Source: Lentisphaeria bacterium (GTDB lineage: Bacteria > Verrucomicrobiota > Lentisphaeria > Victivallales > UBA1829). Taken from it: a stretch of 25,549 nt of DNA. A program made the position numbers and the translations under genes. Position 1 is the first letter of the stretch; each line of letters begins with the position of its first letter. Positions 7,916 to 15,250 of this stretch are shown here, piece by piece. The stretch covers positions 1 through 25,549 of the forward strand of contig DPDG01000073.1 of NCBI GenBank assembly GCA_003526375.1. Direction: 5' to 3'. The notes beneath the pieces are model-generated. The model worked only from the letters and a program-made list of their open reading frames with translations. It was not told the DNA's origin and searched no databases.

Positions 7916-10900
7916 CTATTTTCCAGCCGTCAGAGTCAGGGTGTATCCTGCGGACTCTCCCGCCTTCAGGGTGACGGGGAGGAAAAACGGCTCGAAAGTG
8001 GGAGTCTCCAGATTCGGAGTATCCCAGCAGGCAAAACCGGCAAACGCCCCGGCAGGCTCCACGCTCATTCTGACTTTCATCTCCGTTTCAGGCATCCGCC
8101 AGGTCAGGATATTATCATCGATCATGACGGGAGCGCGCGGAGCCTCGAACAGTTTTTTCATCGCCATAGCGGATTCTGTGGCTCCGCGGGCGAAGATCAT
8201 ACGTTCCTGAGTGCGCCTGAATTTGCAGCTTTGCCCGCCCGATTTCATTTCCAGGCTGCCGCCTTTTCCGAGGCAGAGCGGCAGAATATGGTACCGGAAC
8301 CCCGCCGTGACTGAGCCCATGCCGGATTCCGAATCATGCATGTTGATCAATTCCGTCCGGATCGTGATTTTTTCCAGATTCCGGCTGACTTCAAGTGTCT
8401 GGCGTATCGTGAGATGCTCCAATGCCGGAGAAATCTTTCTGTTCAACGTCTTTTCCGCCGTGATCCGGATGCCGCTATCGCAGGCTTTCTGCTCCTTTAC
8501 GAGAAACGGCGTCTCCGGCTGGACTGGCGGCAGCCAGAATGCGGGGGCTCCGAGACCACTGGATTTCGTTCCGGCAATCCATTCATTTCCGTCGAGTTTC
8601 CAGCTCTGCACCGCCATGCCGTTCAGAGTGAGGCGGAGTGAATTTTTACCGGATGTGAACTCAAGCGCCTGTGCTCCGCCGGAGTTCCTGACCGGATTGC
8701 ATTTCAGTTCGCCGGAAGTGATGCTTTTCAATTCGGATTTCTGAAAATCCCGGTCTTCCGCGGCATCGCGTTCCGCTTCCTTGCCGGCGGCTCTTTTCAG
8801 GACAGGCAGCCGTTCCCGCATGGCGCGGCTGACCGTATCCTGCGAAATCATCTTTCCGCCCGCTGTTTCCGCTTTCCACGGCATGATTTCAAAAAATGCC
8901 CAGCGCAGGGCTCCGGCGTGCAGAGTAACGCCCTGCGCAAGTTCAGCGCCGGTGAAAAATGTTTTGCCCTGACCGCCGAAACAGCGTTTTTTCTCCGGTT
9001 CCCGCACCAGATAACGCCCGTCCTGTTTCAGCCCTTTGATCCGGAGGGTGAAAAATACATCGCCTCTTTCCCAGAAGTTGCCGACAGCCGCAAGAAGAAT
9101 GCCGTCTTTGCGGAATGCCGCGGTCTGAAGCAGACTTTCCGGTGGAAGATCGCTGAAATATCTGGAGTTGATCCGCTTTTTCGGCGCGGGATACGGAGTG
9201 AGCGGCGTCACAGAGACAGAGTCCGTTCTTTCGCCTTTGCAGACCATGTTTTCATTTTCCGCAATCAGGCTGTTTGCCTGTGCCAGAGCCGCCCAGTAAC
9301 GGTTGTCATACCCTTTCGGAAAGAGATAGACCGTCGAAGCGTCGTATCCGGCGAGAAAGAACCCGAGTACTTCCATTGCGATGTTTTCAGGATTGGCAAG
9401 CCAGAAGCTGCTTTGCATTCCGTGCGGCAGGGCAAGCAGTTTCGGGCGCTTTCCGGCAGGGAAATTTTTCCGGGTGAAATCAACCACCTGTTTCGCCGCA
9501 ATGTAGGTATTGAGATTGTCGCCTTTGGCATAGGTGTAAGGTTCCAGAGATTTCCAGCAGATGTAGGGGCCCCACGGATCGATGTATTTCAAGTCTCCGG
9601 CATAATCCAGCGGGTCATGCTCGCCTGCGGCGGATTTACGCGCCTCACAGTCAACCATCTGAATCCATGCGACTTCAGGAATGAAACCAGCCTTGCCGGT
9701 CGTGGCGCCATTCACCGCCTCATGAATCGCTTTGACCATCCGCGCATGTTGCCAACTGCGGAATCTGACTCCGATGTCGTAATACCTGCGGTTGATCAGC
9801 AGTTCCTGCGGCCACGCTTTTTCCACATCATCTTTTGAAAGTTTCGCATATTCTGCAAACTCGTCACGGCAGTTGCCGCAGAAACAGCCCATGCCGTGAA
9901 ACATGAACGGCTCCCAGTTGGCGATCAGTCCGTCCGCGCCCTTCAGACTCCGTTTCAGATACGGGACGATGCTCCCGGTGAAATAGTCCGTCTTTTTATA
10001 AATTGCGACGGGACACGTCCCGTTCTGAATATCAAAACTGCTGGTTTTCCCGATCGCCTTGTATTTTGCATATTCGGGCTTGCCTTCCGGGTTTCCGATC
10101 CGGTATCCGTTTGCCACCCAGTAAAGTTCCGGAGTAATCATGGAAATTCCGTATTTACGGTAAAGTTCCATCATGCCGGAGTCGGGATTTCCAACGAGCC
10201 AGCGGGAACCGGTCCGCCCTGCGAATTCCGCCCATTTTTCTCTGCTTTCCTTATTCTTGAAATCAAGGTAAAGCCCCATCGGGTAAAATCCGTTCAGATA
10301 CAACCTGGATTTGCCCGCCATCTGAATCTGCGGAATGACAAGGAATCTGAATTCCCTCTTTTCGGAAATCTGTTTCCCCGCATCCGTGAGCCAATAGCTT
10401 GCCGAAGGAAGTTCCGTTCCCGGCGCGGCATCGGTCGTTATCATCATGGAAAGCAGAAGATGGGCATCGAAGCTGTCGAAATTGGCGAGTCTGCCGCGCA
10501 GTTCCCGAAGGCTGATTCTGTATTCGCCGTTCTCATGGCTTTTCAGGCTCAGCATCGCTCCGGTTTCTTCGAGCTTGATTTCCGGAGGAAGCACTACATG
10601 CAGCACAGGGTCGCTCAGTTTCCATTGATCTTTCGGGACATTCCGTTTCCAGGCAAACGTCAGGACGGCAGGGTCTTTCTGCGAAAGCGCAAAGGTGTTG
10701 TCAAGCAGAGCGCCGGGAGCAAGGATCACGGCAGCGGGATAACCGGCAGTCACTTTTTCCAGAAGCGGATTTTTGAACAGGATTTCCCCGCATCCGTCAA
10801 GGCGCAGATAAATATCCATTGCATTGTATCCGACGGGCACATTGATATCGGTGACATAATTCTGCCATGTTCCGCTTCCGACGGAAAATGTTTTTACCTC

Positions 10901-11377
10901 CGTCTTCACGTTTTTGCCGCTCTTGAAGCTCAGGACAATGAAACCTGACATTCCGTATTTACCCGTTTGCACGGAATGATACTGAAAACTGAGCCGGTAT
11001 TGTCCGCCTGCGCTGTCGGGAAAGCGGACTGTCTGCTGCCATGAACCGGAAATGCTGGAACTGCTGCTTCCGGCAATCTCCTCGATTTCCTTTTTCTTGA
11101 CAGTCTTGAGCAGAACGCCGTCTGATGTATTCTCCATTGAAAATTCAACCAGCGGTGTTATTTTCGGGCGCAGTTCATTGGCAAGCCTGCCGTCCCGGAG
11201 ATGAACCCACGGCGGAGATTTCCGCCATTCCCCGAACAGATTCTTTCCGGTGGATGAGGTTAAAAAGCGCCGGTTCGAGATTTCCGCGAAGTCAAATGCC
11301 GTTCCGCCGGGGTCAAATTCCGCCGCCCCCAGTGAAAGAGCCGATGCGATGCATGCGATCAGAAAAGAAAATTTCAT
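7916..11377 (-). CDS. Secreted 1153-aa multidomain putative glycoside hydrolase
   Basis: A very large exported protein. The N-terminus MKFSFLIACIASALSLGAAE is a type I signal peptide. Residues ~110-210 look like a jelly-roll carbohydrate-binding module (WQQTVRFPDSAGGQYRLSF, ending LRLDGCGEILFKNPLLEKV). From ~350 to ~750 there is a GH42-like TIM barrel with ANWEPFMFHG (Glu489) followed by a CFCGNC cluster (498-503). The final ~250 residues look like a galactose-mutarotase-type beta-sandwich. AAAGGAAAC precedes the ATG. It is the third gene of a GntR, pseudopilin, secreted-protein set, 66 bp after the pilin. The protein at 16334-19876 has a similar barrel and a CFCxxC cluster but different accessory domains. 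I cannot assign a substrate, and the catalytic role of Glu489 is inferred. Confidence 0.72.
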   Translation of the reverse strand: MKFSFLIACIASALSLGAAEFDPGGTAFDFAEISNRRFLTSSTGKNLFGEWRKSPPWVHLRDGRLANELRPKITPLVEFSMENTSDGVLLKTVKKKEIEEIAGSSSSSISGSWQQTVRFPDSAGGQYRLSFQYHSVQTGKYGMSGFIVLSFKSGKNVKTEVKTFSVGSGTWQNYVTDINVPVGYNAMDIYLRLDGCGEILFKNPLLEKVTAGYPAAVILAPGALLDNTFALSQKDPAVLTFAWKRNVPKDQWKLSDPVLHVVLPPEIKLEETGAMLSLKSHENGEYRISLRELRGRLANFDSFDAHLLLSMMITTDAAPGTELPSASYWLTDAGKQISEKREFRFLVIPQIQMAGKSRLYLNGFYPMGLYLDFKNKESREKWAEFAGRTGSRWLVGNPDSGMMELYRKYGISMITPELYWVANGYRIGNPEGKPEYAKYKAIGKTSSFDIQNGTCPVAIYKKTDYFTGSIVPYLKRSLKGADGLIANWEPFMFHGMGCFCGNCRDEFAEYAKLSKDDVEKAWPQELLINRRYYDIGVRFRSWQHARMVKAIHEAVNGATTGKAGFIPEVAWIQMVDCEARKSAAGEHDPLDYAGDLKYIDPWGPYICWKSLEPYTYAKGDNLNTYIAAKQVVDFTRKNFPAGKRPKLLALPHGMQSSFWLANPENIAMEVLGFFLAGYDASTVYLFPKGYDNRYWAALAQANSLIAENENMVCKGERTDSVSVTPLTPYPAPKKRINSRYFSDLPPESLLQTAAFRKDGILLAAVGNFWERGDVFFTLRIKGLKQDGRYLVREPEKKRCFGGQGKTFFTGAELAQGVTLHAGALRWAFFEIMPWKAETAGGKMISQDTVSRAMRERLPVLKRAAGKEAERDAAEDRDFQKSELKSITSGELKCNPVRNSGGAQALEFTSGKNSLRLTLNGMAVQSWKLDGNEWIAGTKSSGLGAPAFWLPPVQPETPFLVKEQKACDSGIRITAEKTLNRKISPALEHLTIRQTLEVSRNLEKITIRTELINMHDSESGMGSVTAGFRYHILPLCLGKGGSLEMKSGGQSCKFRRTQERMIFARGATESAMAMKKLFEAPRAPVMIDDNILTWRMPETEMKVRMSVEPAGAFAGFACWDTPNLETPTFEPFFLPVTLKAGESAGYTLTLTAGK

Positions 11378-11396
11378 CTCTCTGTTTCCTTTTTCA

Positions 11397-11423
11397 TTAA
11401 GTTTTATTTATTTTAAGTTTTAT
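11397..11423. repeat. 11-bp direct repeats before the 1153-aa protein gene
   Basis: TTAAGTTTTAT occurs at 11397-11407 and 11413-11423, 16 bp apart, in the short gap between the pseudopilin and the large secreted-protein gene. They may be a regulator site or simply AT-rich sequence. Confidence 0.35.
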
Positions 11424-11443
11424 CCCGTATATATGCGAAAACC

Positions 11444-12454
11444 TCATAAGTGCGGTTTCCAGTATAAGTCCTCCGGCCAGTAGCCGGGAACCTGTCCGGC
11501 GATTACCTGCAGGACATTTCCCGCAGTGAAAACTGCATTTGCGGATTTCCCGTGCCGGAATGCCGTAAGGTAGGGGTCGTAATTTGACAGAATGGTTGTA
11601 GCGGAAGTCTCAGAAACCAGAACTGTCCTTGACGGCATTTGAAATCTTGCCAGTTTCCGTTCCCCGTTGTAGATATTGTTATTGTAACCGTATCCGTAAA
11701 TCCGCAATTTTCCGGCGGGCAAAGCCCGCAGCCCCGGACATGAAATCCTGCCCCGTGAAACCGGATTGGCTGCATTGCCTGAGTTGTGTCCGTAAGTCCC
11801 GATATCCTGCCCCTTTTGATTCAGTTGCAGATAGTCCGCCAGCAGGCCGGTTTCGGGAGTGCCCGCATACCACTCCCGATTGCCTGGCATCCCCCAGGAG
11901 GAGGCGCTCCGGTACGGAGGCAGATAATCCTGATAATCATTTGCATACATCAGCATCGCCTTGCCGATGCTGCCAAGATGGTTTGCGCAGGATATCTTAT
12001 ATGCCGTCTCCCGCGCTTTGTTCAACGCAGGCAGAAGCATCGCCGCAAGAATCGCGATGATCGCAATCACGATCAAGAGCTCTATCAGGGTGAAAATCCT
12101 TGTTTTCACCCTGCGAAGTAAGAATATCGAACAGGGAACACGGAAGGAAGAAGTAGAAAAACAATTGAACATTTGAACATTGGAACAATTTAACAATGGA
12201 AGGAAAGAAAGAACGGGGAAACATTTGAACAAGCGAACATTAGAACAATTCAACAATGGAAAGAAAGAAGGAACGGGGAAACATTTGAACAAGCGAACAT
12301 TAGAACAATTCAACAATGGAAAGAAAGAAGAAGAAGAAGAAGTAAGATCAGGGGACTGGCAATGTTCCGTCCTGTCTTGCTGCCGGAATGAAATACCACT
12401 CTTGCAATTTTTCCTCATCAATAATTCGATCAATGTGGACCTTCTGATTTTCAT
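11444..12454 (-). CDS. Pseudopilin with interrupted leader (element copy 2)
   Basis: A prepilin-type protein. I choose the ATG at 12454 because AGGAG lies 9 nt upstream and it follows the GntR stop by 4 bp, giving MKIRRSTLIELL at the very start. A 115-codon intervening element then separates this from a second, full motif, RIFTLIELLIVIAIIAILA, which supplies the transmembrane helix. The body (LLPALNKARETAYKISCANHLGSIGKAM) is typical of type II secretion-like pseudopilins of this phylum. Near the C-terminus is HGKSANAVFTAG, an H-X9-DG motif with Ala for Asp. An alternative is the internal GTG at 12109, which would give 221 aa with a normal short leader, but AGG there abuts the start. The function, perhaps surface display or export with the neighbouring giant protein, is inferred. 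Confidence 0.75.
   Translation of the reverse strand: MKIRRSTLIELLMRKNCKSGISFRQQDRTEHCQSPDLTSSSSSFFPLLNCSNVRLFKCFPVPSFFPLLNCSNVRLFKCFPVLSFLPLLNCSNVQMFNCFSTSSFRVPCSIFLLRRVKTRIFTLIELLIVIAIIAILAAMLLPALNKARETAYKISCANHLGSIGKAMLMYANDYQDYLPPYRSASSWGMPGNREWYAGTPETGLLADYLQLNQKGQDIGTYGHNSGNAANPVSRGRISCPGLRALPAGKLRIYGYGYNNNIYNGERKLARFQMPSRTVLVSETSATTILSNYDPYLTAFRHGKSANAVFTAGNVLQVIAGQVPGYWPEDLYWKPHL
12086..12113. repeat. 11-bp hairpin at the pilin-proximal end of element copy 2
   Basis: CAGGGTGAAAA (12086-12096) and TTTTCACCCTG (12103-12113) form a perfect stem with a 6-nt loop. The possible GTG start (12107-12109, minus strand) lies inside the stem, so a folded mRNA would hide that start. Confidence 0.7.
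12121..12300 (-). repeat. Three tandem 60-bp units in element copy 2
   Basis: The unit boundaries fall at 12121, 12181 and 12241. The 12241 unit and the partial one following it are almost identical, while the 12121 unit is diverged. Each unit holds TGTTC repeated every 8 bp (minus strand) followed by a ~20-nt pyrimidine tract. Sixty bp equals 20 codons, so unit gain or loss would not shift the reading frame. Confidence 0.75.
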
Positions 12455-12458
12455 TGCC

Positions 12459-13580
12459 CTATACTCCTGTATTGATTGTGCAACATTCATATTTTTTCAG
12501 TGGCGAGATACTTTCACCCGGTATGACTTTATAAGGTGAGAAAACGGTCATCGGTTTGTTTTTTCTCCCGAACCATTCGGAAGAATGCAGGATGAACTCT
12601 GCGGCATCTCTGCCGATCTTTTCATACATCAGATCCACAGTGGAAAGCGGCGGATTCATGAACTGTGCTCCGGGATAGCCGCAGAATCCCATGACGGACA
12701 CCTGTTCCGGAATCTTGATATTGAGTTCATATAACGTCTCATAAACATGAATTGCGTAGAAATCCGAAAAACACATGATGGCGGTCGGCGGCATGGGACT
12801 GGACATCATTTCACGGACAGTCCGGTGAATTGCATCCGCTCGGTATTCCGTCCAGTGGAAAAGTTCCGGGGCAGCCTCCAGACCATTGTTTTGGAGAAAA
12901 CTCAGATATTCCTCCCTGGAAAACCCCCGGCAGGACTGCTCCACATCTTTCAGACGATAACTGATCGTCCCGATCCGGGTATGCCCGAGAGAAGCGAGAT
13001 GCCGCACGCCGTCCGCGAACGCCTGACGGTAATCCGGAAGCATCAGCGGGAAATCGAAATACGGGCGGTCCTCCGGCGCCCCGTGCGGAACGACGACAGG
13101 GACTCCGGCATGTTTCAGCAGCTCCAATTCCGGCTCCGATCCATTGAAATTGTTCTCCAGAAGAAAGATTCCGAGAATGGAGTTCTGTTTCAACTGATGC
13201 CGGAATGCCTTGGAGTCCAGGTTGCGGATGAATTGAGGCGAGCAGGAGTCAAGACGATAACCCGCGTCGCTCAAGCGTTTTTCTATCCCCGGAATGATAT
13301 AGGGATAGGGATTGCTGGCGGAACTGTTCATACTGGTGATCGCGAGATAATTCCTGCCTCCGATCTTTCTTGAAACAAAGGTTCCTTTCCGGTCCACCCG
13401 CTCTACCAGCCCTTCTTCTTCCAGCAGATCGAGCGCCGCACGCAGAGTCACGCGCGATACATGAAGCGAAACCGCAAGCTGAGCCTCCCCGGGAAGCTGT
13501 TCACCGGGAGCGAGAACTCCCCGGCGGATCTGCCCGAGCAACTCTTTATAGACTTGGTTTTTCTTCAGGGAATCATTCAT
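12459..13580 (-). CDS. GntR-type regulator with LacI-like sensor domain
   Basis: A 373-aa hybrid regulator of the AraR type. Residues 1-75 form a GntR winged helix (QVYKELLGQIRRGVLAPGEQLPGE, then HVSRVTLRAALDLLEEEGLVERV and RKGTFVS). From ~78 onward is a periplasmic-binding-like effector domain (YIIPGIEKRLSDAGYRL; LASLGHTRIGTISYR; TAIMCFSDFYAIHVYETL; VSVMGFCGYPGAQFMNPPLSTVD). The effector is therefore probably a sugar. It starts a minus-strand set with the pseudopilin and the 1153-aa secreted protein. The pilin's ribosome-binding site lies in its last codons and the pilin ATG is 4 bp after its stop, implying coupled translation. Two direct TCTGGTATTA repeats lie between its promoter and its start codon. 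Confidence 0.92.
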   Translation of the reverse strand: MNDSLKKNQVYKELLGQIRRGVLAPGEQLPGEAQLAVSLHVSRVTLRAALDLLEEEGLVERVDRKGTFVSRKIGGRNYLAITSMNSSASNPYPYIIPGIEKRLSDAGYRLDSCSPQFIRNLDSKAFRHQLKQNSILGIFLLENNFNGSEPELELLKHAGVPVVVPHGAPEDRPYFDFPLMLPDYRQAFADGVRHLASLGHTRIGTISYRLKDVEQSCRGFSREEYLSFLQNNGLEAAPELFHWTEYRADAIHRTVREMMSSPMPPTAIMCFSDFYAIHVYETLYELNIKIPEQVSVMGFCGYPGAQFMNPPLSTVDLMYEKIGRDAAEFILHSSEWFGRKNKPMTVFSPYKVIPGESISPLKKYECCTINTGV

Positions 13581-13590
13581 TTTTTTACCC

Positions 13591-13610
13591 TCTGGTATTA
13601 TCTGGTATTA
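13591..13610. promoter_or_regulatory. Tandem TCTGGTATTA repeats, candidate GntR autoregulatory site
   Basis: Two exact 10-bp copies lie head to tail (13591-13600, 13601-13610), one helical turn apart. They are just downstream of the -10 box and 11 bp before the start codon of the GntR-type gene. TGGTATTA resembles half-sites known for sugar-responsive GntR regulators, but the direct rather than inverted order is unusual. Confidence 0.6.
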
Positions 13611-13613
13611 TTA

Positions 13614-13642
13614 ATTATACAATAAAATACTTCTGTCGTCAA
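13614..13642 (-). promoter_or_regulatory. Promoter of the GntR-pseudopilin operon
   Basis: On the minus strand, TTGACG (13637-13642) and TATAAT (13614-13619) are 17 bp apart and lie 34 bp before the start codon. Confidence 0.75.
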
Positions 13643-13725
13643 GGGGGGAAAAGAAAAAATATGGAAAATTATTGAGAAAAGAGTGGTGCAGAGGAAATTT
13701 CCAGGCAGAGGATGTCATTATGTGA

Positions 13726-13845
13726 TCCGCTCCCGCAGGCGGCAGGCGCAAAGACGCATGAAAAAACAACGTCCCGCAGCAGAAAAACGAGGGAGCCCGG
13801 TCAGCCGGTCCAAGCCCCCTTCGGCTTTCCCGCCTGCCTGAAACC
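13726..13845. repeat. Dispersed ~120-bp structured repeat, copy A
   Basis: This sequence recurs at 19898-20019 with roughly 90 percent identity by eye. It has 8-bp terminal inverted repeats, GGCAGGCG (13741-13748) and CGCCTGCC (13831-13838). Read on the minus strand it holds an inner GC-rich hairpin followed by TTTTT, so it could end transcription from that side. It lies next to a relic of an AraC gene, just as copy B lies next to an intact AraC gene. It has no protein-coding character that I recognise. Confidence 0.7.
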
Positions 13846-13872
13846 GCCTCGTCGCACTCATTTCACCGCAGT

Positions 13873-14030
13873 TCATGACTTGCAGTGAAACATGCCGCGG
13901 CAAGCAACCGGCGGAATACCATATCACATTGGAAACTCCGGCTGGGAGTCTCATGCACAGTGCAACCTGCGTATTCCGCTGGACCGAGGCAGACACAATG
14001 CACCTGTACCGGAACACTTTTATCTTTTAC
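13873..14030 (-). pseudogene. AraC-family regulator relic
   Basis: On the minus strand the end of this stretch reads GIPPVACRGMFHCKS-stop. It matches the C-terminus of the intact AraC regulator at 20069 (ACPPVAYRGMYRRKS-stop), and the DNA around the stop and the downstream repeat also match. Upstream of this there is an in-frame stop. A separate frame gives VQVHC and HETPSRSFQCDMVF, which may be a remnant of the sensing domain. The most likely reading is a regulator gene that has lost nearly its whole interior. The C-terminal match is visible directly; the N-terminal part is a guess. Confidence 0.5.
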
Positions 14031-14100
14031 TGCTCCGGGGATAAAGCAGCCAAGAATCCCGAAAAATACAAAAAAATCAGAAAAATAAACGAAACACCTC

Positions 14101-14128
14101 TTGACAAATTCATTTATTTCAATATAAT
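14101..14128 (+). promoter_or_regulatory. Promoter of the LacI-pseudopilin operon
   Basis: TTGACA (14101-14106) and TATAAT (14123-14128) are consensus boxes with a 16-bp spacer, about 50 bp before the LacI start codon. Confidence 0.8.
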
Positions 14129-14136
14129 TAAAAGCA

Positions 14137-14152
14137 GAACGAACGTTTGTTC
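14137..14152. promoter_or_regulatory. LacI-type operator GAACGAACGTTTGTTC
   Basis: A 16-bp near-perfect palindrome (one mismatched pair) centred on CG lies right after the -10 box, at the expected transcription start. This is a standard place for repression and suggests autoregulation by the LacI protein encoded next. Its core AACGTT is shared with the other LacI site at 2408-2419. Confidence 0.75.
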
Positions 14153-14177
14153 AGCAAAAATATGAAAGACGGAACTC

Positions 14178-15221
14178 ATGGTCAGATTGATCGACATAGC
14201 AAAAAAGACAGGCTTTTCCGTAGCGGTGGTCTCACGTGCCCTGCAACAGGAAAAAGATCCCTATGACCGTATCTCGGAAAAATCCCGCAGCCTGATCCGG
14301 AAAGCCGCACTGGAAATGGGATATACCCGCAATCTTCAGGCGGCATTTCTGCGCCGGGGTCAGATGCCTGCGGTACGTGTGCTGATGCCTGCCTGGACGT
14401 CTCCGGAGATTATCCAGATGTCCATGGGAATTTCCGATGCATCCCTGAAACTGGGCTATCCGCTGATTTATCATTATTACTCCCGTGAAACCGATTACAT
14501 CTCTTTTCTGGAGCAAAGCCGTCATGAAAAAAATACGGGAGTGATTTTCTATCTGCATGACCGGATGAACCGTGAGGAGCTGCAACGCGGGTGCGAGGCT
14601 TATCTTGCAAGCGGCGGAAAAATGATTTTCATGAATACGTGGAGTGCTGATTTCAGCGGAATCGTGCCCGATATGGTCATGCTGAACATCGACGAGGAAT
14701 ATGGCGGACGGCTTGCCGCTGAGTATCTGAAAGGGCTCTCCTGCAGGGAATTTTCCATTGTTTACACATCTCCGGACCGCTACAGCCGCCTGCGCCGCAA
14801 AGGATTCGCGGATGCGCTGGGCGGAGAAGGCCAGCCGGGATACAGTTTCGACTTTCTGCGTGTCGGGGAAAATTACCGGCAGTATGAAAAACGTTCCCGC
14901 AAACTGCTGAATGATTTTTATGAAAAGGCGGTAAAGCAGAGCGGAAAACCCCATGGAATCTTTTTTACTTCGTTCTTCATGGCGAATGCGGTGATGAATG
15001 ACCTGATCCGGCGCGGGATGGAGGTCGGAAAGCAGATACACGCAGTCGGTTTTTCAAGCAATACCGTTTCCCAGTATCCGTTTTATTATTATGCCAAGAT
15101 TGTGATCCCTTTCTACGAAATGGGCAATACGGCAATGAAAAAGCTGGTCAGTATTTTAAACGGAAGACAGGAAAGTTCGCAGATGTTTCAGCCTTTTATG
15201 GATTATGATTATGACATTTAA
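14178..15221 (+). CDS. LacI-family transcriptional regulator
   Basis: A 347-aa regulator. The helix-turn-helix reads LIDIAKKTGFSVAVVSRALQ (residues 4-23), followed by the hinge region KSRSLIRKAALEMGYTRN. The sensor domain includes VRVLMPAWTSPEIIQMSMGI, NIDEEYGGRLAAEYL and SCREFSIVYTSPDRYSRLRRKGFADAL. It is the first gene of a plus-strand set with the pseudopilin 29 bp downstream and then the 1180-aa secreted protein, and it is divergent from the GntR-type gene. The ribosome-binding site is modest (GACGGAAC). The effector is unknown, but the family and context point to a sugar. Confidence 0.93.
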   Translation: MVRLIDIAKKTGFSVAVVSRALQQEKDPYDRISEKSRSLIRKAALEMGYTRNLQAAFLRRGQMPAVRVLMPAWTSPEIIQMSMGISDASLKLGYPLIYHYYSRETDYISFLEQSRHEKNTGVIFYLHDRMNREELQRGCEAYLASGGKMIFMNTWSADFSGIVPDMVMLNIDEEYGGRLAAEYLKGLSCREFSIVYTSPDRYSRLRRKGFADALGGEGQPGYSFDFLRVGENYRQYEKRSRKLLNDFYEKAVKQSGKPHGIFFTSFFMANAVMNDLIRRGMEVGKQIHAVGFSSNTVSQYPFYYYAKIVIPFYEMGNTAMKKLVSILNGRQESSQMFQPFMDYDYDI

Positions 15222-15250
15222 AACAGAAAACAAGGAGAAAGGATTTTCAA

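Larger units (their letters stand above)
12074..12418 (-). repeat. Pseudopilin leader element, copy 2 (345 bp)
   Basis: The insert lies between the first TLIELL codons and the end of the second TLIELL codons of the pseudopilin, and is exactly 115 codons. On the minus strand it contains a 5' part coding CKSGISFRQQDRTEHCQSPD, a (TTC)5 tract, three 60-bp units, a link ending CGCAGGGTGAAAA, and a hairpin. From AAGAGTGGTATT to AAGGATTTTCAC it is identical to copy 3 apart from three extra TTC triplets. Outside the element the two pilin bodies are clearly different. Confidence 0.85.

Noticed and set aside
8918..10948. Plus-strand frames of 306 and 350 aa opposite the 1153-aa protein
   Set aside because: Antisense shadows; the minus strand has a signal peptide, a ribosome-binding site and domain features.
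12074..12418. Intein, group I/II intron or insertion sequence as explanation of the element
   Set aside because: It has no splicing-block residues, no intron-encoded protein or domain V-like structure, no transposase, and simple tandem repeats make up half its length.
12180..12539. Plus-strand frame of 119 aa through the element (Glu/Lys/Asn-rich repeats)
   Set aside because: It is antisense to the pseudopilin and arises because the low-complexity 60-bp unit lacks stops on both strands. It has no sensible ribosome-binding site and runs into the regulator's coding region.
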